Source: Aaosphaeria pasadenensis
Taxonomy: Eukaryota; Ascomycota; Dothideomycetes; Pleosporales
NCBI GenBank assembly: GCA_022813625.1
Contig: JAKLMB010000011.1
Location: 558,001-622,000, forward strand
DNA length: 64,000 nucleotides
Direction: 5' to 3'
Position numbers and translations under genes: made by a program. Within the stretch, counting starts at the first letter, position 1. Each line of letters starts with the position of its first letter. Of this stretch, positions 11,522-22,311 are shown piece by piece. The notes beneath the pieces were generated by a model. It saw nothing but the letters and a program-made list of their open reading frames with translations. It was not told where the DNA came from and ran no database searches.

Positions 11522-13054
11522 ATGGTGTCCTCATTCGCTATCAAGGCCGTAGTCGCCTTCCTCGCCTCCTCGGCATCTGCTCAGCTCATTGGAAAGGAGC
11601 AGACCGAGACCCACCCTAAGATGACATGGCAGCGATGCACTGGCAAAGGTGGAAACAGCTGCACTAATGTCAACGGAGAAGTCGTTATTGACGCCAATTG
11701 GCGATGGCTACATGTCAAGAATGGCTACGACAACTGCTACGACGGTAACAAGTGGAACACCACTGCTTGCCCAGACAACAAGACCTGCCTTCAGAACTGT
11801 GCTATCGAGGGTGCTGACTACAGTGGAACATATGGTGTGACTACTTCTGGCAACCAACTTAGCCTCAAGTTCGTTACGAAGGGTCAATATTCTACCAACA
11901 TTGGCTCGCGCATGTACCTCATGAAGAACACCGACTCTTATGAGATGTTCAAGCTCATCGGCAACGAGTTCACTTTCGATGTCGATCTATCTGCTCTACC
12001 TTGCGGTCTCAACGGAGCTTTGTACTTCGTCTCTATGCCCGAAAAGGGGTTTGGTACGCCAGGAGCTAAGTATGGAACTGGTATGAGCTACCTCAACAGC
12101 CACTTAATCATTTACTTACTCAACGTTTAGGATACTGCGATGCCCAATGTGCACGTGACTTGAAGTACATCAACGGCGAAGCCAATGCTGAAGGCTGGGA
12201 GCCATCGTCGAACGACCAGAACGCTGGTGTCGGTAAACGCGGTGCCTGCTGCACTGAGATGGACGTCTGGGAGGCCAACTCCATCTCCACTGCATTGACT
12301 CCTCACTCCTGCCAACCTGAGAAGTACTCTGTCTGCGAAGGCACCAAGTGCGGTGGAACATACTCTCAGGATCGTTACGCTGGAAGCTGTGATGCCAACG
12401 GCTGCGACTTCAACCCCTTCCGCGTGGGTGTCAAGGACTACTACGGCAAGGGAAAGACTGTCGACACATCTAAGAAGATGACTGTCGTCACCCAATTCAT
12501 CGGGTCTGGAAGCTCCCTCACTGAGCTCAAGCGCTTCTACGTCCAGGGTGGCAAGGTCATTGCCAACCCAGAGCCTCAAGTTGAGGGCATGACCGGCAAC
12601 TCTATCACCCAGAAGTGGTGCGACACCCAGCAGAAGGTGTTCCAGGAGGAGGTCTACCCCTTCAACAAAGTAAGTCCACCCTTGCTCAAGGATTCCAACT
12701 TGAAAACACGGCTAATAAAAATGTAGTTCGGCGGAATGGCCAGCATGGGCAAGGGTATGGATCTCGGAATGGTCCTCGTTATGTCTCTCTGGGATGACCA
12801 CTACGCCAACATGCTCTGGCTCGACTCCAACTACCCCACCGACGCCGACCCGAACAAGCCCGGCGTTGCACGTGGTGAATGCGACATCTCATCTGGTGTC
12901 CCCGCCGATGTCGAATCCAAAAACGCCGATGCAAAGGTCGTGTTCTCGAACAGTAAGTTCTTCATGCTCTCTACAATTCCGAGAGATATGCTTTGCTAAC
13001 AACCCCATAGTCAAGTTCGGTCCAATTGGTTCCACTTTCGCCCAGCCGGCGTAA
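11522..13054 (+). CDS. glycoside hydrolase family 7 cellobiohydrolase, no cellulose-binding module
   Basis: The model is join(11522..12080,12131..12669,12727..12952,13011..13054), 455 residues. A signal peptide (MVSSFAIKAVVAF..., cleavage near ASA-QLIG) is followed by one GH7 catalytic domain. The catalytic motif EMDVWEANS places the nucleophile, assisting Asp and acid/base at E229, D231 and E234. Many paired Cys residues fit the family. The enzyme would release cellobiose processively from cellulose chain ends. The protein stops right after the catalytic domain, so it lacks the Ser/Thr linker and CBM1 found in some homologues. Introns of 50, 57 and 58 bp have standard ends and keep frame. 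An endoglucanase of the same family is the alternative, but the length and loop-rich sequence favour a cellobiohydrolase. Confidence 0.95.
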
Positions 13055-15431
13055 AGTCCCCAATCAAAGATTTCGGATAGATCGACGAGCGTCTAGAATG
13101 ATTGATAGTTCGGCAAGTAGGATCGGGGAACCTTCAGATGTATATAGTCGGTTGAGCTGTCACTCGTTTTGACTTATTGTCACAGCCAATTAAATCTGTA
13201 AATTTCAGTAATCACTTCCAGTGTATGTGAGGTACTAAGCGATATGCTGGCCTTGGTGACACAACAGTGTTGAACGGGACTGCACTGTCATGTGATCATG
13301 GAGAGTGATAGTGGAAACATTTCACTCACTTATATCGGCCTATATAAACCCCAATATTTGTAAATACTTCCATGAGAACCACGACCCGGACTTTAGGCTC
13401 GATCGACCAGGTGGCCCACAGGGTAGCTTGGCCGGTTGGGAATCCTGGGCTAGGCCGTGGTTCTCTGTCGTAGGCTGTAGGCTGTTGAGTAGGCTGTTGA
13501 GTAGACCCATATTCGAGTCCTGCTCTTTCAGAAATTCTTTTTTGCTTTTTTTTGCTTTTGTTAAAAGATGGGATGGTTTTAGTGTCGTCTGAAAGAGAGG
13601 CTCGGATAAATCAACTTGGCTCCAAGGTACATTAACATGTCTGCAATGACGCCAAGTCTACAGAGTCCGACATCGTTTGTTATAATAGATGAAAACAACG
13701 CCACGGCAGTTGAAGGTGGCCATCCTTCAAGAGATGCAGGGGCTTAGAGGCTGTTTTGTTTGTACTTTCCCAGCACAAGCTCTCACATCTACCTGAGGTT
13801 TGGGGCAGTCTTATCTAACTACTCGTTCATGGAGATAGAATGTTCTGCGCCTTCAAGTGCTAAAGATTTCTAACGTCATGGGAAAATCCTACTCGGCCCC
13901 AGATCACTATTAGACCTAGTTTTTCTGACTGGCTGCCTTAGTGACACTCAAACGGGGGATACTCGAACATATCGTGTCTGTCAACAAATCATACAACAGC
14001 GCATTCGAGGGCGGACTGTCGCACACGAGGCGAGTGGCTTCAGACAACAGACACACGATTGTGCACGTAGTCATACTACTCACTTAAGCAATTATCTGCG
14101 CAGATGATTTTGAGCATCCTCAAAGGTTTTTCGTAAGTCACTGACGACAGTGGAGGTTGGTTTGGTCCGCAATAGTCAGTGATCGGTTCCTGCAAATGGT
14201 CATCGAAAGAAATTGTCCCGTCCTGTTGACATTGATCCAGCAATGCCTCGTCACATGCACTGTGCCCTTGCGTTAGCTCATTGCTAGTTGGCTGAGGCAT
14301 GCCGCTATCCAAAAACTGGGGAGACTACGGCGCCTCCCGTTGAGCCGTCATTATTCGTTGATCCTAGGGCCGGGAAGACCAATTCAAGAGAACCTCAGGC
14401 TATAGAAAATGGCATACCCACAGATATCGCCTTCCCGTTTCTGCCATTATTTTCTGTAGGCCTGGTCTCCGGACCTGGCTTAGCCACTACGCATGAACTT
14501 CAGTAATGTGCCACACGTCGCACAGCCTCATTCACTCTTGTGATCAAAAAACGACTGGACAACAGTACTGCATTTGATAATATTCGACGCCTTGACGGCC
14601 TCACAGTGATAACCTGGGTGAACACAAAGTCCGTAGTGCGGCACAGCGGAGGCATGAATATACATTTACGATTTGTATAAAGGCTTATTGGGCAACTCTG
14701 GTTCCCCAGTGCATTGTCTTTCTTGTACTTTTCAGTGCTTCTGGTCTTGATATCTGAGGATAAGAAAACAACGATATTTGCGAACCCCCACTCTTACGAC
14801 GTTCGATTTTTCGCCAATGTCCTTTACCAACATCCGATTGAAGAGCAACAGCTTGAGGTGACTCTGACGCTAACGCACGAGCGTTTTGCCCCCACCAATC
14901 ACAGCGGGCGTAGCACTTGTTTTGCGGGTTTCTTCTTTTCTTACACAAACACGCATCTCCTCTCCCATTTGCGCTCCAACAAAAACGCCACACAACCGTA
15001 ACTTTCGATCGGTTGTTTTATTTTTCTGCTTTGTTTTCTTCTCTGGTGTTATCAGGAAATACAGCGTTTTCCAAGCATCGGACTCGTTCCAATAAAGAAT
15101 TGCATCGTCAATTTGGGGACGGCTCACTTTCACTCACTAGTGAAACAGCAAAGCCGCCCAAGCAATCAAGCGGAGACCAACATCAACGTACCTACGCTAC
15201 AAACTCCATCACCACATAAAACACCGAGCGCAGTTGGCGTATTGGATAGACTCTGCACTTTGGGAGGCAAAGCCCGATCGCCCTCTCCATCCATACATCC
15301 ATCAGTCACTGCTCCAAGGACCCCAGCGCATCATCCGTTGTTTTTGAACTCGATCTGAAAAGAAAGGCAAAGACGAGTACATAACTAACAGCGGTACAGA
15401 TAGCGATCCTTGAAGTGAGGCAGAGTTCGAG
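13055..15431. other. intergenic region, no supported gene
   Basis: About 2.4 kb between the cellulase gene and the HerA-like ATPase gene. It contains a 12-bp direct repeat (13479-13502), T-rich tracts at 13537-13560 and scattered short open frames without family features. No tRNA could be folded by eye. Confidence 0.45.
13479..13502. repeat. 12-bp direct repeat, two copies
   Basis: AGGCTGTTGAGT occurs twice in tandem, preceded by a partial copy (TAGGCTGT at 13471-13478). It is non-coding and its role is unknown. Confidence 0.7.
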
Positions 15432-18078
15432 ATGGCGTCCCTCTCTCAACCTCGGACCAATAAGATTGTTGCGCAGCTGTATTTGGAGAAGTTCTGTAAC
15501 ACTTCCGGGAAATTAGTGAATGCAGTAAACCTTGTCAAATTTCGAAAGGCAGTTCTTAAACAATATCCAAATTGTTCAGAGACGATTGATGCGTCGTTGG
15601 AGAGACTCGACAAGGAAATTGTCGACGAACTGTGCGAAGACGGCCGCGTCGACGCCGGCGGTCGTTTTCTGGAACCCTCTGTTCTATGCCTACGGCTCCA
15701 AAGTATGCGACCTGATCTCGGCCCAGTCCAATGCAAAGTATGGGTTGAAAAGATCGAAGAAGGAAACATCAGCGCCGCTGCACAACGACCGAAATCGCTC
15801 TTGCTAAATCGACAATGGGATACCAGCAGTCAAATAGGGGTGAACCACCTAATTGAAACTGAATATCAGCGGCGCTATTTTCTCAAAAATGGGAAGTCTT
15901 TGCCACTGAAGGTCAGCAATTTCCGCAAAGCGCTGATTAAGGAACATCCGCAGTTGTCTAGCCACATTGATGTAGCTTTCGAGAGGTGAGTTTGCGCATC
16001 TCACTAGTCAGCGAAAGTTCAGATTATTGATGATTCAAATAGACTTGAACATAGGATCAACGGTAAGGGTATGCATACAGAGACTACCGTACCCCCGGAA
16101 GCCCCTGCAACGACAGTCGCATCCTCGCCCCTAGAGGAATGGGTACATAAGAAGTTCCTCTCACGCGGATTCGATAAGAATGGCAAGTTCCGTGGATGGT
16201 CGAAGTTCACTCGCATTGTTGTTGGCAAAAAGCCGAAGAAGGAAGAAGAGATAGTGAGCATAATTCAAAGGTACGGGGATGATTCCCCCTCAATATCAGT
16301 TTGAAATGTACTAAATATGCTGCAGACTGAGCGACCCTGATCACCCACTAAGCTGGCCAAACCTTCCGACTACTCGAACTATTGAGAACAAACCACAAAC
16401 GCCTCCCCCTGCACTGGAGATTCATATGCCTAATCTATCTACACTAGCTCTCGAAAGCACCACTTCGGTCACAGCTGACCCTGTCTCTAGTGATGAATCA
16501 GAGCCGGTAAATGCATTGGAGACGAAAAAGACAGCAGCCTTGACCGAGAATACGAATACACTTGCAAGCAAGTCTGGAAAATCTCTGAGCAATGCCAACG
16601 GCATTCTTACGCCCCTGCCAGAACCAAGCTCGAACGCAACAGTACCACTAACTCCCAGGACAGGCAATGCGAGGGTCGGGCCCGAAACGGATCGCATTAC
16701 ATACAAAGACACGCGAGGCAACAAGCGCAACGGCCATAATGTCTATCCGAACTACAATCATATGGATTGCCTACTTCCTGATGATCATGAGTTGGACGAT
16801 GTGCAAGAAACATCTTCCCATGATGTTCGGCATGCGCCATTGATCGCTGAGGATCTAATCACACACGAATACAAAGATGCTCTGCCACAGTATGGATTTT
16901 TCGGATTGCACGAGAAGTCGAAGCTATTCTTGAATACAAACGTACCATTCTCGGCGTTCATATGCGGAGTACAGGGTAGCGGGAAGAGTCACACGACCTC
17001 CTGTCTGATCGAAAATGCACTCATCTCGTCGCAAACTCTGGGCCGGCTGGAGCATCCCCTCTCGGCACTAGTGTTCAGTTACAGCAACATGAATGGAGAA
17101 GGATCTGGACTCAATGTCAGCGAGGCTGCCTTCCTTGCGTCACCAAATCCCTCCCTTCCTAATCATCCATATGTTGAAAAGGTTACAGTGCTGTATTCGG
17201 AGTCAAATCCGGCCTTAGCAAGGGCCTACAGGCGCCTTCCGAACGTTGAAGCAGTACCATTCAAGATCAAGCCGAAGCACCTTGACATTGGAACCATGCT
17301 CACGTTGATGAATGTCGATGAATCCAGCTCGCCACCTCTGTATCTAGGTGAGGTTACTCGGATCTTGAGGGAAATGGCAAAGCGAGGCTGCGAGGGCGTG
17401 GACTATATAGAGTTCCAGAGGAAACTAGAGTGCTGCGATTTCAATCCCACACAGCGACAAATGCTCGACCTTCGTCTCGATATCCTGGAGTCATTCCTCG
17501 ACTTGGACGACGACATTCCTGAACCTCAATATCGACCGGGCGAAATCACAATCATGGACATGTCATGCCCGTTCGTCGATGCGAGTACAGCTTGTGTTCT
17601 CTTCAATATCGGGCTAAAGAGATACTTGCAATCCCAAGCGGCAGGAAAGATGGTTGTGCTGGACGAAGCACACAAGTACATGCTGGATAACCCCGGTGCT
17701 CGAGCATTGAACAACCAGCTCTTGCAAACCATCCGATTACAGCGTCATTTCGGGGCACGCGTAATTATTTCCACACAGGAGCCTACATTGCTGACTGATC
17801 TTATCGCACTATGCTCTATCGCTGTCATCCACCGCTTCTCCTCACCACAGTGGCTCTCGGCGCTAAAGAAGCACATTCCCACATCCTGCCTCGACCATGA
17901 CAAGCTTTTGAGGGATATCGAGAGTCTGAGGACGGGTACTGGGTTGCTATACTCTCCGAGCGCAATTCTGGGCAAAGATGAGACTGGCGCATTGATTAAG
18001 GGCATGAGCAAGCTTATCAATGTGAGCATCAGGAAGCGAGTAACTGCAGATGGCGGTACTTCCATCATGGCCGTCTAG
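15432..18078 (+). CDS. HerA/FtsK-like P-loop ATPase with three N-terminal repeats
   Basis: The model is join(15432..15985,16043..16270,16326..18078), 844 residues. The C-terminal half is a P-loop ATPase of the HerA/FtsK type: Walker A GVQGSGKSHT, a hydrophobic Walker B ending in LDEAHKYM, then IRLQRHFGARVIISTQEP as the sensor region. Such proteins are DNA-translocating or remodelling motors in prokaryotes; the fungal relatives are uncharacterised to my knowledge. The N-terminal third holds three copies of a roughly 55-residue module (about residues 10-65, 135-190 and 215-265) with a shared FRKA...P...ID...ERL pattern. Both introns (57 and 55 bp) fall in phase 2 inside the Arg codon of the ER-L or QR-L end of modules 2 and 3. 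The linker between modules and ATPase (about 265-410) is Ser/Thr/Pro-rich. The exact cellular role is unknown. Confidence 0.8.
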
Positions 18079-18596
18079 ACCCTCAGAATACTTCTGGGAC
18101 GGCACGCGCATCATCTCCTTGGAAGTTTGAGCTGCTTTTGTTGCCCTCCACTGGATTTTCGGTCTGGTGTCACAATGGCGTTGCATCTAGATTTTTTGAC
18201 CGATGGATGAAGGTTACTGGTCGGGAAATTGTACTACAATAGGCTATTTACTGGATGCTGAATGAAAAACAATGATAATCAACAAACTGCAGCCGGTACT
18301 ATGCCATTCAATTTCCATACGATGGGATGTAGAATAGGTGCAAGAGTCACGTGATCTTATACTATCATAACATCTTGCAATCCTGATAAACATTCAATCG
18401 ACAATAGTAGATGAAATGCACCATTAAATTTCTGGCTCTTGTCCTCGTCAGGGGTTAGGTTCAACCGTAACCTTCTCTTTGTAGGCAACAACGGTCCGTG
18501 CCCAAGATTAATGAATTCTACAGGTTATAGCTATTTAAGGAATCGCCCCGTCGCCATCATCCATCGATCGTCCCACAAACCCCTCAATTTTCCTTC
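18079..18596. other. intergenic region
   Basis: About 520 bp between two plus-strand genes. It should carry the promoter of the orphan gene at 18597. A CACGTG E-box-like hexamer occurs near 18347-18352, with no other clear element. Confidence 0.4.
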
Positions 18597-20249
18597 ATGG
18601 CATATCCAGCTGTATTCGAGGACACTCGCCGCTACTACGAGGCTCCAGAGTTTTACTTGGGCGATTGCATTTCCGTGATATTCCTTTTCAAAACGCCCCA
18701 CGAGCAACGCCACCAAATTGTAAAGAAACTGTTGGATGGCGACGATAAATCTTGGCCGGAAGGCGTTGAAAAGAAGCGCTTGGAAGTTATGCCGTGGTTA
18801 CGAAACTATACTCCAAACAGCAATATCGTCTTCAAACTCTTGAATGAATACAACGGATCTGCAAGAGTATTCATTGATGAAGAAGGTGCAGAAAAGGGCA
18901 ATTGCATTATCGGCCATCTAGTCAAGGTCAAGATTGGAGCTAGATATGGAAATGACACGTTCGAGCCTGAGTTCGCGAGGGTCGAACTGGAAAAGACATT
19001 GTACCTCGTTTCGAGCAATGAAGCACGACAATACCAATCCTACTTCCCTGGACTTCTTGATGAAGCATGCAAACTAGAAGATTCTGGTGTCGATGGCGGA
19101 GATAACCTTTTACAAGAAGAGTCTATTCACACTTCAAACGAGTGGAAATGGCCAACACATATCCCCGGAGATCTCCGCCTGCAGATCGAGAAGCCTGTTA
19201 TAATATCACTTATCCACCTCACGGATGCGGAACTGAAGGACATTCAAAGTGACATCGGGACAGATGACGTTGATATTATCAACTGGCCCTCCGATATCGA
19301 TCCAGCAACTCAGACTGACACCTGGCACATTTTCGATCGAATCAAGCCCGACTTCCCAGGCGAGAACACCAAAGTGCACGGCTTCTTCATCGACAGCGAT
19401 AATTTCGCTAGCCCAAGACGGGAACCCGAACTTTTACTCCTTACCCTCGAGCTTGGCGAAGCCTGGTGCCGTGGTATGAAAGGAGGAGATGGTGTCAACA
19501 CATTCACTATGGAGAACTTCTTGCGAGGGCATGCGATCGAGAAGAAATTATTTATAGATGCGTGGAGAGCAACCTTCGTGACCCCTGAACTAGAGAAGGA
19601 AAACCAGATGGGAGGTCTGAATCTCCGCGGAATGTTCAGCCCTGTCAGTGTCAACATTGGGAATCCACACGTACCAGCCGTAATACCAGAGCTACCCGTT
19701 TTCGTGTTACAGAAGATCACAGCGGTCCAAGAGCGCATTCTGCGAGACGACTGTAGACATGACTGGGACGAGCAAATTGTACACGTACCTGGAGGCGATG
19801 GGACGTTTAGGTCTCTAATGCGATGGTTCCAGACGGCCGAGTTCATGCGCTACAACGAGAAACCACCACGGGATTTCATTGCTATTGATGAGATCACTGT
19901 AGCGGGGCTAGATGAACGTGCAGCAAAATCAGGCGATCCTTCGACTACGGAGGAAAGGCCGTTGAACATTCTACTGGCCACATGCGCAAATGTTTGGTAT
20001 ACAGGTGATGACGAAAATGGACCACAGCTAGGACTCGACGAGGTCGGCTATCGAGTCGGCCGTGTATTGAACGAAGACTGTTGTTCGTGGCAGGAATGGA
20101 CTGGACATTGTTCGCAGGCGATGGGGCTGAACAGTTTTATCGAAGAATATGAAGAACAGTTGGATCAAACAGGTACGGGGAATTTCTACTGGAATTGCTT
20201 TGATGAGGACGATGAAGAGTTGGGTGAGTTGGTAACTTTGATGGAGTAG
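18597..20249 (+). CDS. uncharacterised acidic fungal protein
   Basis: A single-exon protein of 550 residues that I do not recognise. It is acidic, with an Asp/Glu-rich C-terminus (FDEDDEELGEL), no signal peptide, no membrane segment and no nucleotide-binding motif. It contains several Trp and Cys residues near the end (CCSWQEWTGHCSQ), which suggests a folded globular domain. The ATG at 18597 follows an in-frame barren leader and the frame stays open to 20249. It lies between the HerA-like gene (same strand, 518 bp upstream) and the large HATPase-HET gene, whose stop is only 91 bp away in tail-to-tail orientation. Coding status is well supported by length and codon use; function is unknown. 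Confidence 0.8.
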   Translation: MAYPAVFEDTRRYYEAPEFYLGDCISVIFLFKTPHEQRHQIVKKLLDGDDKSWPEGVEKKRLEVMPWLRNYTPNSNIVFKLLNEYNGSARVFIDEEGAEKGNCIIGHLVKVKIGARYGNDTFEPEFARVELEKTLYLVSSNEARQYQSYFPGLLDEACKLEDSGVDGGDNLLQEESIHTSNEWKWPTHIPGDLRLQIEKPVIISLIHLTDAELKDIQSDIGTDDVDIINWPSDIDPATQTDTWHIFDRIKPDFPGENTKVHGFFIDSDNFASPRREPELLLLTLELGEAWCRGMKGGDGVNTFTMENFLRGHAIEKKLFIDAWRATFVTPELEKENQMGGLNLRGMFSPVSVNIGNPHVPAVIPELPVFVLQKITAVQERILRDDCRHDWDEQIVHVPGGDGTFRSLMRWFQTAEFMRYNEKPPRDFIAIDEITVAGLDERAAKSGDPSTTEERPLNILLATCANVWYTGDDENGPQLGLDEVGYRVGRVLNEDCCSWQEWTGHCSQAMGLNSFIEEYEEQLDQTGTGNFYWNCFDEDDEELGELVTLME

Positions 20250-20340
20250 CTACCAATATTACTTCCAGATCTGTTCTCACAGTATCAAAGTTCTGCCAAA
20301 AGTTGTATAGCATTTCAATGCCATCCTCAAGTGCATTGCC

Positions 20341-22311
20341 TCATACCAAACATATCTCTTGCTCTACCAAGCCAGAGAGTCTCGAAGCTTGAAAATGCAT
20401 GATACCATGTAAATAGCACTCCCCGATAAGCTTATATTGCCCTGGCTCTCTACCTTCCCTCACCACGAAGGGCACTCTTGAGCCAAATAGTAATACCACC
20501 TTGTCACCGGGTTTTGTTTCTCCAGGCACAATTCCAATATACCCCTTCTTTGTTGTGCATAGTGCGGCTCCTGGAATCAAACCTAGGAAGTTCGAGACTG
20601 TTTGCAGATATGCATTGACGAGCCTTCGTGACGCATCCGACATTTCATCCATCTGTTTACGAGCGTCCTGGTCGAGACGAATGCCACAAATTGTCGATTT
20701 GAGTTCGGGTGCCCACACCTCTTGTTTTGAAGATTGCGGTGAGTTCTTGTGATAAGGGCCTATGGCATCCCCAATGAGGCACTTTACACGAAGGTCGTCT
20801 TCCCAATCAGGGCCTGCGTCTGGGTACCGACCAAAGTTTGCTATGCGTTTTGAAGCTTCGAGTACATCGCTGAATTTGAGTGAATATCGTGTTATCTCAA
20901 GACCGCGACAATCTCCGATGGAATCGAATACATAGCCCTTCAGTACGAGTATTGGGGCAGCGTCTGTCGAATTTGGTTCACGAACGACAACACCTCGTGA
21001 TCCTGGAGGATGGGCATTGAAAGAATGGTTACCATCTCCGGTACCAGTAACCATCCAGGATGATATTGTCGGCATGTATGGTTCTACCCTCCTGAAATTC
21101 ATGAAATCAGGTATCCAAGTGCAGAAGAAGGATGACTTTCCGCTGCCTGCGCGATACAATAATTGCAACCAATCATGGGATGCGACATACTGTTTGGCGT
21201 ATCTTGCTAGGATAACATTATCTGTTGACTCGTAATCTGGGTAGAACGCTTTTACATCAGTGGCATCCGTGGCCAGGTGTAACATCGCGAACAGTTTGTC
21301 TCGTGGTTTAGAGGATTCAGTGTGGTGGAACATCTCCAGCAATTGCAATAGACTGTATCGTCTACCCTCCTTCAAATAGAGCTGCCGGGTCTTGTTGAGG
21401 TGTAGGACAGGGCCCGATCTGTGTAGTGCTTCGCGCTTCTCCAGTAATTCCTCTTCACACAGAGAAATTGCGGCGATGAAGTCATCCCATCCAAGTTCTT
21501 GGTCGTGACATATTATTGACACATCTGAGCCAAACACCAACTCTTGTATCGTCCACGTTCGACCAAACCATGCTCGAGCCAGGAACCCGCTGATGTGTTC
21601 GATTTTAGTTGCTGGATCCAAGGTAATGTCGGATGAACGGGGGAGATTCCGCAAACTGAGGAGCCAGTCCATTGCATACAGATCTTCAGCTCGTTTACCT
21701 CCTGTCCAAATTACCACTTTCTCTGCAGTGTTGTAGAGGGATCCCATCCGCCGTACTTGCATATTCTTCTCAATGTTGTTGCCTTGATCAATACAGATCG
21801 CATCAGCCCATATAAGAGCCTTTACACGCTTTCTTCTGAGATACCTAAGGCACTCATTCAAGGAGTCTGTGATTCGTATCTGCCCTTTGCTAGTCTTAAA
21901 GAAAGGGGACTGGTCGTTTGGATCAGATCCCCAGACATAAGAAATGGCCCAAAATGATGTCTCCGGGTCCCTCAAATCCTTGACAACGAGTTCTCCTTGT
22001 AGATGCTCGTTATCATTCCCAAGTGTTAGCTCCAACAGTCGTATTTCTTGGTCACCGACGTAGAGGTCTTTGTAGATCTCATTTATTTCCGTTACGAGAC
22101 CTTTGCCTAATGAGTTTCGTGAGAGAATTGCAGGGGTGGCCGTGGAAACGCTGCCTTCAAAAGAGCTGTTGACTTCGAGAGAGATCACTCGTTTCAGATA
22201 CAGCTTCCAAGGGTCCGCGTAGAGCGCAAATCCAGGATCATCGTGTATATTGTATACTCTTGCAATGATGTAAATATGCTCGATTGGACCTTGCCTGTCG
22301 ACTGTGGTCAT
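20341..22311 (-). other. HET-domain portion of the large fusion gene
   Basis: This last-exon segment encodes the C-terminal 656 residues. It begins with the final strand-helix part of the DUF3883-like domain (IYIIARVYN, YADPWKLYL) and continues into a canonical HET domain. HET domains act in fungal non-self recognition, where their activation triggers death of fused cells. Read alone from the ATG at 22311 it would look like a separate HET protein with an odd N-terminus; the splice to the preceding exon explains that N-terminus. Confidence 0.8.

Noticed and set aside
13412..13540. A-box and B-box-like sequences followed by T-runs
   Set aside because: The putative T-stem does not pair and the first B-box base is wrong. 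A Pol III gene is not supported.
13523..13597. 10-bp inverted repeat (CTCTTTCAGA and its complement) 55 bp apart
   Set aside because: Too short and too isolated for transposon ends. No target-site duplication or transposase is seen; it could be a chance hairpin.
15234..15300. tRNA-like A-box (TGGCGTATTGG)
   Set aside because: No B-box of the form GWTCRANNC follows at the right spacing, and no cloverleaf could be folded.
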